45,839 nucleotides of DNA from Coxiellaceae bacterium (GTDB lineage Bacteria > Pseudomonadota > Gammaproteobacteria > Coxiellales > Coxiellaceae). The translations under genes and the position numbers were made by a program. The DNA lies in the NCBI GenBank assembly GCA_030680235.1, contig JAUXWQ010000063.1:1-45839 (forward strand). Reading direction: 5' to 3'. Under the pieces are notes generated by a model. It was not told where the DNA came from. It ran no database searches and saw only the letters and a list, made by a program, of their open reading frames with translations. Shown here in pieces: positions 28,499-37,089 of the stretch (position 1 is the stretch's first letter; each line of letters opens with the position of its first letter).

Positions 28499-29440
28499 TT
28501 AAAAATGCATAAAACTTTCACCGCTGACAGAAAGAACTTTGTTGCTATCATCGACAATTTCAATCTGATTATCTCCAGTAATCTCACCTATACATGTAAT
28601 TTTGCATGATAATTCTGGAAATACAGCATTTTTTGGTGCAGTAAAGCAAAGTTCATATGAATCTCCAGAATGAAGAGCCGCAGATCTTCTGTAATCACGT
28701 GATTGTTTTGCCAATATACTCGACACAGGAATTTTATCTATAAAAATTTTTGCACCCACTTGACTGGCATTGAGTATGTGTTTTAAATCGCCATATAATC
28801 CATCTGAAATATCAATTGCGCTGTTTGCAATACCACGAAGCTGAATGCCTGTATTAATACGCGGGATTGGACGATATAAACGTTGTAACACTTTTTTTGC
28901 AGCATGCTCTGATAGAGAGTGTTTTTTACGTAAATAATCTAATGCTAATACGGCATCACCTAATTCATGTGTGACATAAATAAAATCACCTGCCATTGCG
29001 CCCGAACGCAAAATCGCTGATCTCGAAGGTATAAAACCTGTGACCTGGATTGTAATTGATAACGGACCTTTTGTCAGATCACCACCCACTAAATTCATTG
29101 AATGAAAATTACATAATTCATAAAAACCTTTGCAAAATCCTACTAACCACGCTTCATTAACACTAGGTAATGAAAGCGATAACATAACCCATGCAGGTTC
29201 TGCGCCTATGGCAGCAAGATCACTTAAATTCACTGCAAGTGATTTATAACCGATATTTTCAGGGGAAAATGAATCATCAAAATGCACACCAGAAACCAAT
29301 GTATCCATGGACATTGCACATTCACATCCAATAGGTGGTTTTAATAATGCGCAATCATCACCGATACCAACACGCACATCATTACGTAAATAACGTCGAA
29401 AAAAATATTTTTGAATTAAATCAAATTCGTTGATTGACAT
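28499..29440 (-). CDS. thiL: Thiamine-monophosphate kinase
   Basis: A 313-residue protein of the PurM/ThiL ATP-binding fold that phosphorylates thiamin monophosphate to thiamin diphosphate. Visible family motifs are VGIGDDCALL near 22-31, SMDTLVSGVHF near 45, a Gly-Asp-rich GGDLTKG segment near 118, and DISDGLYGDL near 209. The length is as expected (about 310-330). The ATG lies inside the upstream gene, a 20-base overlap, so it is the last gene of a coupled operon. A thiL inside a mobile operon means the unit encodes the whole path from salvaged HMP and thiazole alcohol to the active cofactor. Confidence 0.94.
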   Translation of the reverse strand: MSINEFDLIQKYFFRRYLRNDVRVGIGDDCALLKPPIGCECAMSMDTLVSGVHFDDSFSPENIGYKSLAVNLSDLAAIGAEPAWVMLSLSLPSVNEAWLVGFCKGFYELCNFHSMNLVGGDLTKGPLSITIQVTGFIPSRSAILRSGAMAGDFIYVTHELGDAVLALDYLRKKHSLSEHAAKKVLQRLYRPIPRINTGIQLRGIANSAIDISDGLYGDLKHILNASQVGAKIFIDKIPVSSILAKQSRDYRRSAALHSGDSYELCFTAPKNAVFPELSCKITCIGEITGDNQIEIVDDSNKVLSVSGESFMHF

Positions 29441-30044
29441 AATAAAATTTATACTTTTGAAAAATTAATATCGAGCAAATTACTATTGAAAAAATAGCAC
29501 CCAACTTAGACGGCATTGGCCATGATAAAATCCAGGCGCTGACGTTATCACAAAGTTTACAAGCCAAATCAATGATAAGATATAAAGCGCTTAATGATAA
29601 TGCCGTTGATGATTTTATATTTTTAACAATTTGCGGAAAGAAAGCAATCCATCCAGTTACTCGTGAAAAATAACCCATTATAATAAAAATAACGCCATGA
29701 TGTTTTTCGAGACATAAAAAGAAAACACCAAGAAAAATAGTCAGCGTTAATAAACAATTAATAACGAGAAATGATTGAGCGGTGATAGCATTTTTGATTT
29801 GACCATGCTGAATAAAAAGATAGACCATACCAATGACACTTACCAAACAATATTGCCATTGCATGTGACAGCCTAATGCATAAATTAAATCCGTCAAATA
29901 ACTTAGTAAAAATAAACAATGGAAATAAAAACTTAAACCGGAAATATGTCTATCAATTTTATTATGCCACAACTGTGGAATGTAATTAATTAAATACAGT
30001 ACCAAAGAAATATTTAATGACAACATTCCAATGAATGGTTTCAT
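29421..30044 (-). CDS. PQ-loop membrane protein, candidate thiamin-precursor transporter
   Basis: A 207-residue, highly hydrophobic protein with about seven membrane segments. Two PQ-loop motifs, YIPQLW near 24 and FFPQIVKN near 135, each open a three-helix repeat, the layout of the SWEET/cystinosin-like PQ-loop superfamily. It is not ThiT, CytX, PnuT or an ABC component. Its start overlaps the tenA stop (ATGA) and its end overlaps thiL, so it is made with thiamin enzymes under a TPP riboswitch. Uptake of thiamin, HMP or thiazole alcohol is a reasonable inference, since the operon has no other transporter, but the substrate is unproven. Confidence 0.8.
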   Translation of the reverse strand: MKPFIGMLSLNISLVLYLINYIPQLWHNKIDRHISGLSFYFHCLFLLSYLTDLIYALGCHMQWQYCLVSVIGMVYLFIQHGQIKNAITAQSFLVINCLLTLTIFLGVFFLCLEKHHGVIFIIMGYFSRVTGWIAFFPQIVKNIKSSTALSLSALYLIIDLACKLCDNVSAWILSWPMPSKLGAIFSIVICSILIFQKYKFYYVNQRI

Positions 30045-30655
30045 AGGTAGGCATCATCCCAAAAATGCCATTCATACTGCGCACCTTTTTTAACAATATC
30101 CAATAATTCAATTTTACTTTTTGTATCAGATTGATCATATTGTCTTTGAAATAGCTCAATCATTTCTTGTGTTTGATTAACAAATTCAGCCGAGACATAC
30201 GTATCAAACCATGTCATAAACATATTATTTTTATTATTAGGATACATTTTTTTGGAAACACGAAAATAAATGTAAGCGCATGAAAAAACAGATGCTACTC
30301 CATTTTCGTAGTTTTTTAAAACATGCTGATTAATAAAGTTATTATAACTGATGCAGGAATTTGTTTTTCGAGAATCATCATCAACAATAATATTTCTTAT
30401 TTCAAACGCAGGTTCATGTGTGCAGCTATTTGCACATGCTTTCCAAAAATTCCTATCTTTAATAGTGTTAGCGTTATTCGACAAAGAAAGTAATGCTTTC
30501 GTATAATTTAATAAATAATAATAATCTTGTTCTAAATAAAAATAAAATATCTTTTTATCCAAAGTGCCGGCGGACAATTTCTGCAAAAATGGATGTTGAA
30601 TAATATTTTCAAAAATAGGATAAACCACTTGATCAATCATTTTTATAAACGACAT
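30041..30655 (-). CDS. tenA: TenA-family thiaminase II / aminopyrimidine aminohydrolase
   Basis: A 204-residue all-helical protein of the TenA/THI-4/PQQC fold. Conserved features include HPFLQKLSAGTL near 21, FYLEQDYYYLLNY near 40, FSCAYIYF near 124 with the nucleophilic Cys, and a C-terminal YEWHFWDDAY segment containing the usual Glu. TenA hydrolyses degraded thiamin or aminomethyl-pyrimidine to HMP, feeding ThiD. The next in-frame ATG (M6) is an alternative start. It follows thiD with one base between them and ends in an ATGA overlap with the membrane protein. Confidence 0.92.
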   Translation of the reverse strand: MSFIKMIDQVVYPIFENIIQHPFLQKLSAGTLDKKIFYFYLEQDYYYLLNYTKALLSLSNNANTIKDRNFWKACANSCTHEPAFEIRNIIVDDDSRKTNSCISYNNFINQHVLKNYENGVASVFSCAYIYFRVSKKMYPNNKNNMFMTWFDTYVSAEFVNQTQEMIELFQRQYDQSDTKSKIELLDIVKKGAQYEWHFWDDAYL

Positions 30656-30656
30656 G

Positions 30657-31466
30657 TTAGCTCCAAAACAGATGCTGATGATTCACAGGACCATGACCGT
30701 GACCAATCGTAAAATTCTGCCCTGAGCGAATGGCTTTGTATAAAAATTTTTTTGCATTTGATACCGCGTGATTTAATTTTTTGCCTTTGGCTAATTCTGC
30801 CGCAATCGCAGCGCTGAGTGTGCAGCCCGTTCCATGTGTATTTTTAGTGTGAATACGTTCTGAAGAAAAATAAGTAAATACATGATCGTCGGATAGATAC
30901 AGCACATCTACGCATTTTTTTTGAGCGCCATGCCCACCTTTCACTAACACATTTTTAACACCAAATTTGCTGATTTTTAGTGCAGCAGATTTCATATCCT
31001 CAATAGAATTTATTTTCATTTCTGCTATATATTCCGCTTCAGGAATATTAGGTGTTACAATGCTTGACAGGGGAAATAAATCATTGCGCATCATAATAAT
31101 TGCGTCGGGTGAAAGAAGCGCTGCACCGCCTTTTGCAAACATCACAGGATCCAATACAACAGGACATTGGCAATTCTTTAGTGATAGAACGACAGCTTGA
31201 ATAATGTCTTTACGTTCAAGCATGCCAATTTTAATAGCATCTACGCCAATATCGCTCACAACAGAATGAATTTGCGCTCTGATAAATTCAGCAGGTAGCG
31301 ATTGAATCATTTGAACGCCTGTTGTATTTTGCGCAGTTAATGCAGTAATTGCAGACACTCCGAAACACCGTAATGCGGAAAATGTTTTTAAATCAGCTTG
31401 TATGCCAGCACCGCCACCACTATCTGATCCTGCAATAGTTAACACACGAATATATTTTTTATCCAC
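30657..31466 (-). CDS. thiD: Hydroxymethylpyrimidine / phosphomethylpyrimidine kinase
   Basis: A 269-residue ribokinase-fold enzyme that phosphorylates HMP twice to HMP-PP. Motifs: TIAGSDSGGGAGIQAD at about 10-25, KIGML near 78, DPVMFAKGG near 105, and the catalytic HGTGCTLSAAIA near 211. The start is GTG 31466, overlapping the thiE stop by eight bases, and gives the canonical N-terminus. The length is normal for ThiD. It supplies one of the two substrates of ThiE. Confidence 0.96.
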   Translation of the reverse strand: MDKKYIRVLTIAGSDSGGGAGIQADLKTFSALRCFGVSAITALTAQNTTGVQMIQSLPAEFIRAQIHSVVSDIGVDAIKIGMLERKDIIQAVVLSLKNCQCPVVLDPVMFAKGGAALLSPDAIIMMRNDLFPLSSIVTPNIPEAEYIAEMKINSIEDMKSAALKISKFGVKNVLVKGGHGAQKKCVDVLYLSDDHVFTYFSSERIHTKNTHGTGCTLSAAIAAELAKGKKLNHAVSNAKKFLYKAIRSGQNFTIGHGHGPVNHQHLFWS

Positions 31467-32070
31467 TGGTTAATTCTCGTGCGTAATTGATTGTTGCTAA
31501 TTTTGGATTAATTGATGCGCATATGCCGCTAACAACAGCTATGCCCTGTGCACCGCGGGACAAAACTGATTTAACATTTTCTATTTCAATACCACCAATA
31601 GCAATGCAGGGTTTTTGTACGCGCTGTGTAATTTCTTGCAATATGTCTAATCCCATTGCAGCTGCATCTGTTTTTGTTGTTGAATTAAAAACAGGGCCGA
31701 CACCAAAATAATCCACATCAAATTTTTCAGCTATTTTTGCGTGCAATAACGTCTGTAATGAAAGACCAATGATTTTATTTTTTCCCAATAGGTGACGTGT
31801 CATTTGATGCGGCAAATCAGATTGTCCAATGTGCACACCATCAGCGTTCAAGGCAAGCGCTAGATCAATATGATCATTAATAATGAACGGAATTTTCTTT
31901 GGTCTTAATAATTTTAAAATCTTTTTTCCAATGTTATACAATGGTAATTTATCAGCCTGTTTACTGCGAAGCTGCACAGTTGTAACGCCACCATCGACTG
32001 CCTCGACAATTAAATCTAGCAAATTATTTAATTTACCGTCCGTCACCAAATGCAATGAATAATTAGGCAT
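31459..32070 (-). CDS. thiE: Thiamine-phosphate synthase
   Basis: About 203 residues from ATG 32070, giving MPNYSLHLVTDG; a GTG four codons upstream (32082) is possible. It is a TIM barrel that couples HMP-PP and hydroxyethylthiazole phosphate to thiamin monophosphate. Conserved segments: VQLRSK near 36, FIINDHIDLALALNADGVHIGQSD near 60-85 (pyrophosphate and Mg binding), DYFGVGPVFNSTTK near 125, and AIGGI near 160. The start overlaps the end of thiM. Confidence 0.95.
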   Translation of the reverse strand: MPNYSLHLVTDGKLNNLLDLIVEAVDGGVTTVQLRSKQADKLPLYNIGKKILKLLRPKKIPFIINDHIDLALALNADGVHIGQSDLPHQMTRHLLGKNKIIGLSLQTLLHAKIAEKFDVDYFGVGPVFNSTTKTDAAAMGLDILQEITQRVQKPCIAIGGIEIENVKSVLSRGAQGIAVVSGICASINPKLATINYARELTSG

Positions 32071-32899
32071 AGATAGTATCACCGCTAACTATGTTTATTT
32101 TTTCTGAAATGGTTTTTAAATCAATGCAAAAAAGCGCGTCTAAAAATTGCGGTAGGAATGTGCCAGGACCTTTTGATTCTGCTGCTGCAATTTCCCCACA
32201 AATTCCCATGCAGACCATGGCATGAAAACTCGCAATCAATGGATTTGAATTGATAGCTAAAAATGCGCCTGTGATTGCAGTAGCAATACAACCCATTCCT
32301 GTCACACGAGACATGATAAGCGAACCATTGTGAACAGATAACATACTATTTTTTAAAACGCAGTAATCCGTTGCTCCACTAATAACAACAACGCATCCAA
32401 ATGTATTTGAAATATTTTTTGCAGCACTCATCGCGCGCTCACTTTTTTCAGAACTATCAACACCTTTTGAGAGCGCTGATTGTTTATCCAATGCCATTAT
32501 TTCCGAAGCGTTTCCGCTTAGTACTGTGATGTGCGTAGTGGTTAATAAATCTAAAGCGGTTTGTGTTCTCAGTGCTGATGCGCCTGCACCCACTGGATCA
32601 AGCACGATTGGTTTATTTTTTTCGATAGCCAGGTGTGCGGCAATGAACATATTTTTAATCCAATGTTCATCTAACGTACCAATATTCAGAACCAATGCAT
32701 TTGAGATTGAAATTAACTCAGCCAATTCTTGTGATGCATGCGCCATGATCGGCGATGCACCAATGGCTAATAATGCATTCGCTGTGGTATTCATCACAAC
32801 GAAATTAGTAATATTGTGAATTAACGGACGTGATTCTCGAATTAGGAGAATATCGTTGAAAAGTGTATGTGAAATATCAGATGAAGATGAGTGATTCAT
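32063..32899 (-). CDS. thiM: Hydroxyethylthiazole kinase
   Basis: A 278-residue enzyme phosphorylating salvaged hydroxyethylthiazole. Motifs: PLIHNITNFVVMN at about 26-38, DPVGAGAS near 100, and the catalytic Cys-containing GMGCIATA near 205. It is the first gene of the operon, with the ribosome binding site GGGAGA lying inside the 3' end of the TPP riboswitch. De novo genes (thiC, thiG, thiS, thiH) are absent, so the operon is for salvage. Confidence 0.95.
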   Translation of the reverse strand: MNHSSSSDISHTLFNDILLIRESRPLIHNITNFVVMNTTANALLAIGASPIMAHASQELAELISISNALVLNIGTLDEHWIKNMFIAAHLAIEKNKPIVLDPVGAGASALRTQTALDLLTTTHITVLSGNASEIMALDKQSALSKGVDSSEKSERAMSAAKNISNTFGCVVVISGATDYCVLKNSMLSVHNGSLIMSRVTGMGCIATAITGAFLAINSNPLIASFHAMVCMGICGEIAAAESKGPGTFLPQFLDALFCIDLKTISEKINIVSGDTIYA

Positions 32900-32902
32900 C
32901 TT

Positions 32903-32990
32903 GCTCTCCCTACGTTGGTTTTAACCAAATCAGGTTCGAAGGGTCTGGTCATAAAAACCATCTCAGCCAATGAAGGCACCCCTGGCAAAC
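32903..32990 (-). promoter_or_regulatory. TPP riboswitch (THI element)
   Basis: Read on the minus strand, the leader contains the conserved blocks GGGGTGCC, GGCTGAGA, ACCCTTCGAACCTGAT and GGTTAAAACCAACG, ending in TAGGGA. This is the complete THI box with its pyrimidine- and pyrophosphate-sensing helices. The final AGGGAGAG is also the ribosome binding site of thiM, five to six bases before its ATG. Ligand binding should therefore block translation initiation, the usual mode in Gram-negative bacteria. Confidence 0.96.
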
Positions 32991-33000
32991 TTATAGTGCG

Positions 33001-33030
33001 TAATCTCACACAATATTTTTTAAATGTCAA
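33001..33030 (-). promoter_or_regulatory. Likely promoter of the thiamin operon
   Basis: On the minus strand a perfect TTGACA (33025-33030) is followed 17 bases later by GAGATT (33002-33007), a weak -10. Transcription would start just upstream of the riboswitch. The position fits, but the -10 match is poor. Confidence 0.5.
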
Positions 33031-33106
33031 TTTTTTATTTTTCTTATTCTTTCGTTTTAATTTTTACTTGTTCAGGATTCTTAAGTCTGGTTAAAAAGTA
33101 CAGTTA

Positions 33107-35332
33107 TTAAACTGATTTGAGCATATTAATCGACTCTGAAAGCTTCGCTAGATCAATTTGTGCGGAATCTTTTTCAAAAGTGTAAAAACCATAGAGGTTA
33201 ATGTTGATCCATGCGGCGGGTGATATATATTTTAGATATTCAATTAATTCTTTATTCCCGTATTTTTGTAATTTTTCGAGCAATGAATTTAATATTTTAG
33301 CATTGTAATAAATCATGCAGTTTGCCATCAAGCGTCCACATTCATTCCAAAGCTCAATCTCTTGATCATTTTTCACGCGAAATTTTTGTCCGTAAACATT
33401 CGCGATAGCTCTGCGCAATTTATGATACGCCTCTCCGCGATTTAATGCGCGCCGTACATTTTTTCGCATAGTTGGATCGTTAATGAATTTCAGCATATAA
33501 ATGCTCATTAAAATTCTATCGTATTCCCAGAGCGCTTCTTTTGTTTTATTAATTCTCTTGTGTGAGCTTAATTTACTGACAATCAAATGCTGCGATGTCT
33601 CACCCAACAATAATGATGCGATGACACGTTGAATATTATTCCATTCCTTTTTAATTAATTTTTTATTTACCAAATATTGTGGTTTAATCAATAAATCTTT
33701 GTACCGCTTGACTGGATTAAAACAACACGGTGATTCAGCTTTATGATTGATACGTTTAAAATGTGGCGCAAACTGCTTCTCAATAAAATCAAGCAATGTA
33801 AAATTCACCTGATTAATTGAGTGTCCATCACCGGATAACCACTTGATATCAATTTCACTTGTCACATTGTATAAAATATCAAAAAGATAATGGCTCTCAT
33901 GTTGATTAGCGCTGATTATTTTTGTGTTGACGGGAATGTGGTTGGCGCACAATGTGTATGCAGATACACCACGCCAGATCCCGAAATATTTACTCGAGTA
34001 TCGCGCGATAAATGAATTTAATCGAGTTTCATATTTCTGTCCATCTACACTGCCATGTATATAATCATCATGAATATTCCAGTATTTAAAAATGGGTGAA
34101 TCTGCAATGGCATTGGTAATTGCATCATTGGCATCTAGCAGGGTTTCAAGGCGCATAAAATTCTTTGATTGCGTATACATGCGCTGATACGAAAGATCGC
34201 TACTTTCTGCCATTTTATAAATACCAAGATTGGTTGCATTAGCAATGATGCATGCCATCATAGCAATAGGATCCAATATGTCTTTCGCTTCATAAGGTTT
34301 TATGTGCGTAAATACACCCATAAAATTACAATTTTTTTGAGCAAATTGTAAAACTTCTGCGATACTAATTTGCGTTAGCTACTTAAAAATAGGATTATTT
34401 TCTTTATCTGCAGATGTTGGATAGGGTAGGGTGAATGTAATTTCTTCACCTTCCTTTTTAATTTTTATTCCCTTATTTTCACCGTTTTCAATGCGTTTAT
34501 TTACGTCAACAATTAATTTTTCTAACGTGCTTTCAAGATCATCAAATAATTTGTCAACTGGCATTAATAATTTCCTGTTACCCAGTTGTTTTAATAATTG
34601 CAATTTATCTTTCCATTTCTCATCGTTGACTAAATGTGATGTCAAACTTTTAAAAGAGATTGAATTTGCAAGATACACATGCCCCGTTTCAATTTGATCA
34701 GAAATCAACCGATAAATCATGAACTCGTATTTGCTGATCGTGTTTTCAATGTTCTTCCAGTTATCAGAAGACAGATGTTTTTTTAATGAGTCGCTTAATC
34801 TATTTTCCTCGCCAGTAATCGCCGCACCAATTAAATCTTGTATGGTGGAGTAGACAAGCAACAACATTTTATTTTCTTTGTTGAAACAAAGCACCTCGTG
34901 GAATAGATAAATTGGGTTTGAGCAGAGTCGTGATTTTATTTCCAGCATCTTTACAAGTTTATTTTTCACTATCGATTTATCAATTTGAAAATCTAAAAGC
35001 CCTGCAATTAACTCTTGATTTGTCTGACCTGTTTTTTGTGAAACAGTGTTCGCAGATAATTTTGTATTTTCAAAATATTCCTGTAAAATATAATCAACAT
35101 CATTTTTTGTTTCATAAAATTTACAGTCAAAAAATTGTGATGTTGCTTTGAAGTAACCAACCTGTTGTATAAAATGCACTTTTGATGCAAGCGTTCCACG
35201 CCCTGACATTTTTTTGAATTCTTTTTTACTGAGAGAAAAATAATTTTTTTGTTCATTGGCGGTGAACTGTGGAATATCGTACAGCTCATTGATTTCAGGT
35301 TTTGACAGTATTTTTAATCGATTGTTGTTCAT
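33107..35332 (-). pseudogene. tnpA: Tn3-family transposase, broken by an in-frame stop and an internal deletion
   Basis: The first part (35332 to 34382) encodes the DUF4158 N-terminal domain (residues 1-180). The second (34378 to 33107) encodes the DDE catalytic domain, with Asp in SVDGQKYET, Asp in SGDGHS and Glu in ELWNEC. The two parts are in the same frame and are separated only by a TAG codon (34379-34381); translation after it reads LTQISIAEVLQF, a normal Tn3 sequence. A CAG-to-TAG change is the simplest origin. Read through, the gene has 742 codons against 1021 in the second transposase of this window. Roughly 230-280 residues between DUF4158 and the region before the first Asp are missing. 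Probably inactive. Confidence 0.9.
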
Positions 35333-35435
35333 TAGGGATGCCTCATTATTGATTGAAACTATCCCTGATATGCGCTAAGATACCTCCTTTAAAACCTATA
35401 AAGGTTATTACAGGTACCAGACCGTAGCAAAATTT
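35333..35435. promoter_or_regulatory. Divergent promoter / putative resolution-site region
   Basis: The 103-base gap between the divergent transposase and recombinase genes is where Tn3 elements with tyrosine recombinases keep their resolution site and both promoters. It contains an imperfect inverted repeat AACCT-ATAA-AGGTT near 35393-35407 that could be a recombinase core site. The assignment rests on position. Confidence 0.35.
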
Positions 35436-36677
35436 ATGAATAAAATCAAGTCAGCGATTCCAAGCCCATTATTCGATGGCTTGCAGCAAATTCTTAAACA
35501 CGAAGACCATCAGCCAAAACTCACAAAGGCTTTTCAGCAAGATTATGAACGTGCGAAAAATTTTCTATTGAGCTATCGTGGCAGCGTAGATACCTTTAAT
35601 TCATACCGTCGTGATATCGAACGTTTTCTACAATGGTGCTTTTTAAAAGCTAATAAAACAGTAAAACAAATTCGTCGCGATGAGTTCGAAGCATTTTTAG
35701 ATTTTTGTCAAAATCCGCCTGCATCGTGGATTGCAACTTCAGTTGAGGATCGTTTTATAAAAAAAGATGGTGTAAAAATTCCAAATAAGAAATGGAAGCC
35801 ATTTGTTGTAAAGATTTCGAAAACTGAAAATAAAGCTGGCAATAAACCAAATAAGAAAAATTACGAATTATCTGAAAAATCCTTTAAAGCGTTATTTGCG
35901 GTCATCGGTAGCTTTTATAATTACTTAATCCAAGAAGAATATACGATAATCAATCCGGCATTATTGATCAGGCAAAAAAGTAAATACTTTAAAAAACGAA
36001 AGGCATCGACTCCTATTCGCCGATTATCTGAAATGCAATGGGGTTATGTAATTGAGACTGCTGAAATTATGGCAGAAGAAAATAGAGATCAACATGCACG
36101 TACATTATTTATTATGAATGCACTGTATGGCATGTATTTGCGTATTTCTGAATTAGTTGTAAATGCACGATGGACGCCAACTATGGGCGATTTTTTCCGC
36201 GATGCAGATGGGTTGTGGTGGTTTTTGACCGTCGGTAAAGGTAATAAAGAACGTAAAATTTCTGTCAGTAATGCAATGTTAAATGCACTAAAAGAATATC
36301 GTAAATCATTAAAGCTTCCTCCCTTGCCCTCGCCCAATGAAAAAACACCCTTATTTACGGCGCAAAAAACGAATCAACCTCTTAAAAATACGCGCTATAT
36401 TCGGGAATTAGTTCAGGTTTGTTTTGATAGAGCTTGTGATCGTTTAATTGCTGATAATCAACAAGAAGAAGCTGATCAATTAGCGAATGCCACTGTGCAT
36501 TGGTTGCGTCACACCGGCATTTCAGATGACGTCAAAACACGCCCTCGTGAGCACGTCAGAGACGATGCGGGACACAGTTCTAGCGCTATTACGGATAAAT
36601 ACATTGATGTTGAGCTACGTGAACGCCATGGTAGTGCTAAGCGAAAACGAATAAAACCGGAGTTTATTGAGGGGTAA
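35436..36677 (+). CDS. Tyrosine recombinase, transposon resolvase type
   Basis: A 413-residue phage-integrase-family protein. Residues about 35-175 form the SAM-like core-binding domain and 195-400 the catalytic domain. The catalytic set is visible: Arg in LRISELV, Lys in GKGNKERKIS, His and Arg in HWLRHTG, His in AGHSS, and Tyr in DKYID. It is divergent from the transposase, as TnpI-type recombinases are in Tn3 elements, and would resolve cointegrates. Its stop codon lies in the right terminal repeat. A homologue is found at 45397. It is longer than TnpI of Tn4430 (about 284 residues), through an extended N-terminal and linker region. Confidence 0.88.
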   Translation: MNKIKSAIPSPLFDGLQQILKHEDHQPKLTKAFQQDYERAKNFLLSYRGSVDTFNSYRRDIERFLQWCFLKANKTVKQIRRDEFEAFLDFCQNPPASWIATSVEDRFIKKDGVKIPNKKWKPFVVKISKTENKAGNKPNKKNYELSEKSFKALFAVIGSFYNYLIQEEYTIINPALLIRQKSKYFKKRKASTPIRRLSEMQWGYVIETAEIMAEENRDQHARTLFIMNALYGMYLRISELVVNARWTPTMGDFFRDADGLWWFLTVGKGNKERKISVSNAMLNALKEYRKSLKLPPLPSPNEKTPLFTAQKTNQPLKNTRYIRELVQVCFDRACDRLIADNQQEEADQLANATVHWLRHTGISDDVKTRPREHVRDDAGHSSSAITDKYIDVELRERHGSAKRKRIKPEFIEG

Positions 36678-36710
36678 AAACCAGATTCCGCTTTTTCGGG
36701 GCGTTCTCAT
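36675..36710 (-). repeat. Right 36-bp terminal inverted repeat
   Basis: Exact inverted copy of 28428-28463. It contains the recombinase stop codon at its inner end and the artificial stop codon (36707-36709) of the truncated mepB-like gene at its outer end. Confidence 0.85.
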
Positions 36711-37003
36711 GGCCTACCAAAAAAATATACTGGATCAGAAGCGTCAAACGGTTGAATGGGACCGCTTGCTGATCTTTTCCACAATGTTACAAATTGTCCT
36801 ATTTTAGTGGGTGTTATTTTTGCAACACGAAATCTTACGTTAAAACCATTTAGTGTAAATGCAAAAGCACCGTATTTAGCGCTCTCAGGTTCTGTTACCG
36901 GTGTGGAAATTATCATTTTACACGGATCATAAATAAATTTTTTTGTAGCAACAAGATCCTTGTGAATATGGCTATCAAAATCCCAGGCATTATGATTATT
37001 CAT
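36707..37003 (-). pseudogene. mepB: MepB-family protein, truncated by the transposon
   Basis: The 98 codons encode the N-terminal two thirds of a MepB-like protein: FAFTLNGFNVRFRVAKITPT, KIGQFVTLWKR and PIQPFDASDP are the family's hallmark segments. Normal members have about 150-170 residues and continue with a conserved FVFPK region that is missing. The frame runs into the transposon's right repeat and stops at a TGA within it. The molecular function of MepB proteins is not known. The missing half is not beside the left repeat. Confidence 0.8.
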
Positions 37004-37089
37004 TTATAATGCCTACACAAATATCGACGATACTATTGTCTGGATGAATCAATGCCAGGCGCGCCTGACATCGTCATAACATCGTCACT

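Larger units (their letters stand above)
28428..36710. mobile_element. Tn3-like transposon carrying a thiamin salvage operon
   Basis: An 8283-bp segment is bounded by perfect 36-bp inverted repeats (28428-28463 and 36675-36710). Inside are six minus-strand thiamin genes with their TPP riboswitch and promoter, a Tn3-family transposase (now broken) and a divergent tyrosine recombinase, the normal Tn3 pairing of transposase and resolvase. The right repeat abuts a truncated mepB-like gene. The five bases outside each repeat differ (TCGCT and GGCCT), so no target duplication survives. The flanks have probably rearranged since insertion, and the broken transposase makes it non-autonomous. Confidence 0.75.
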
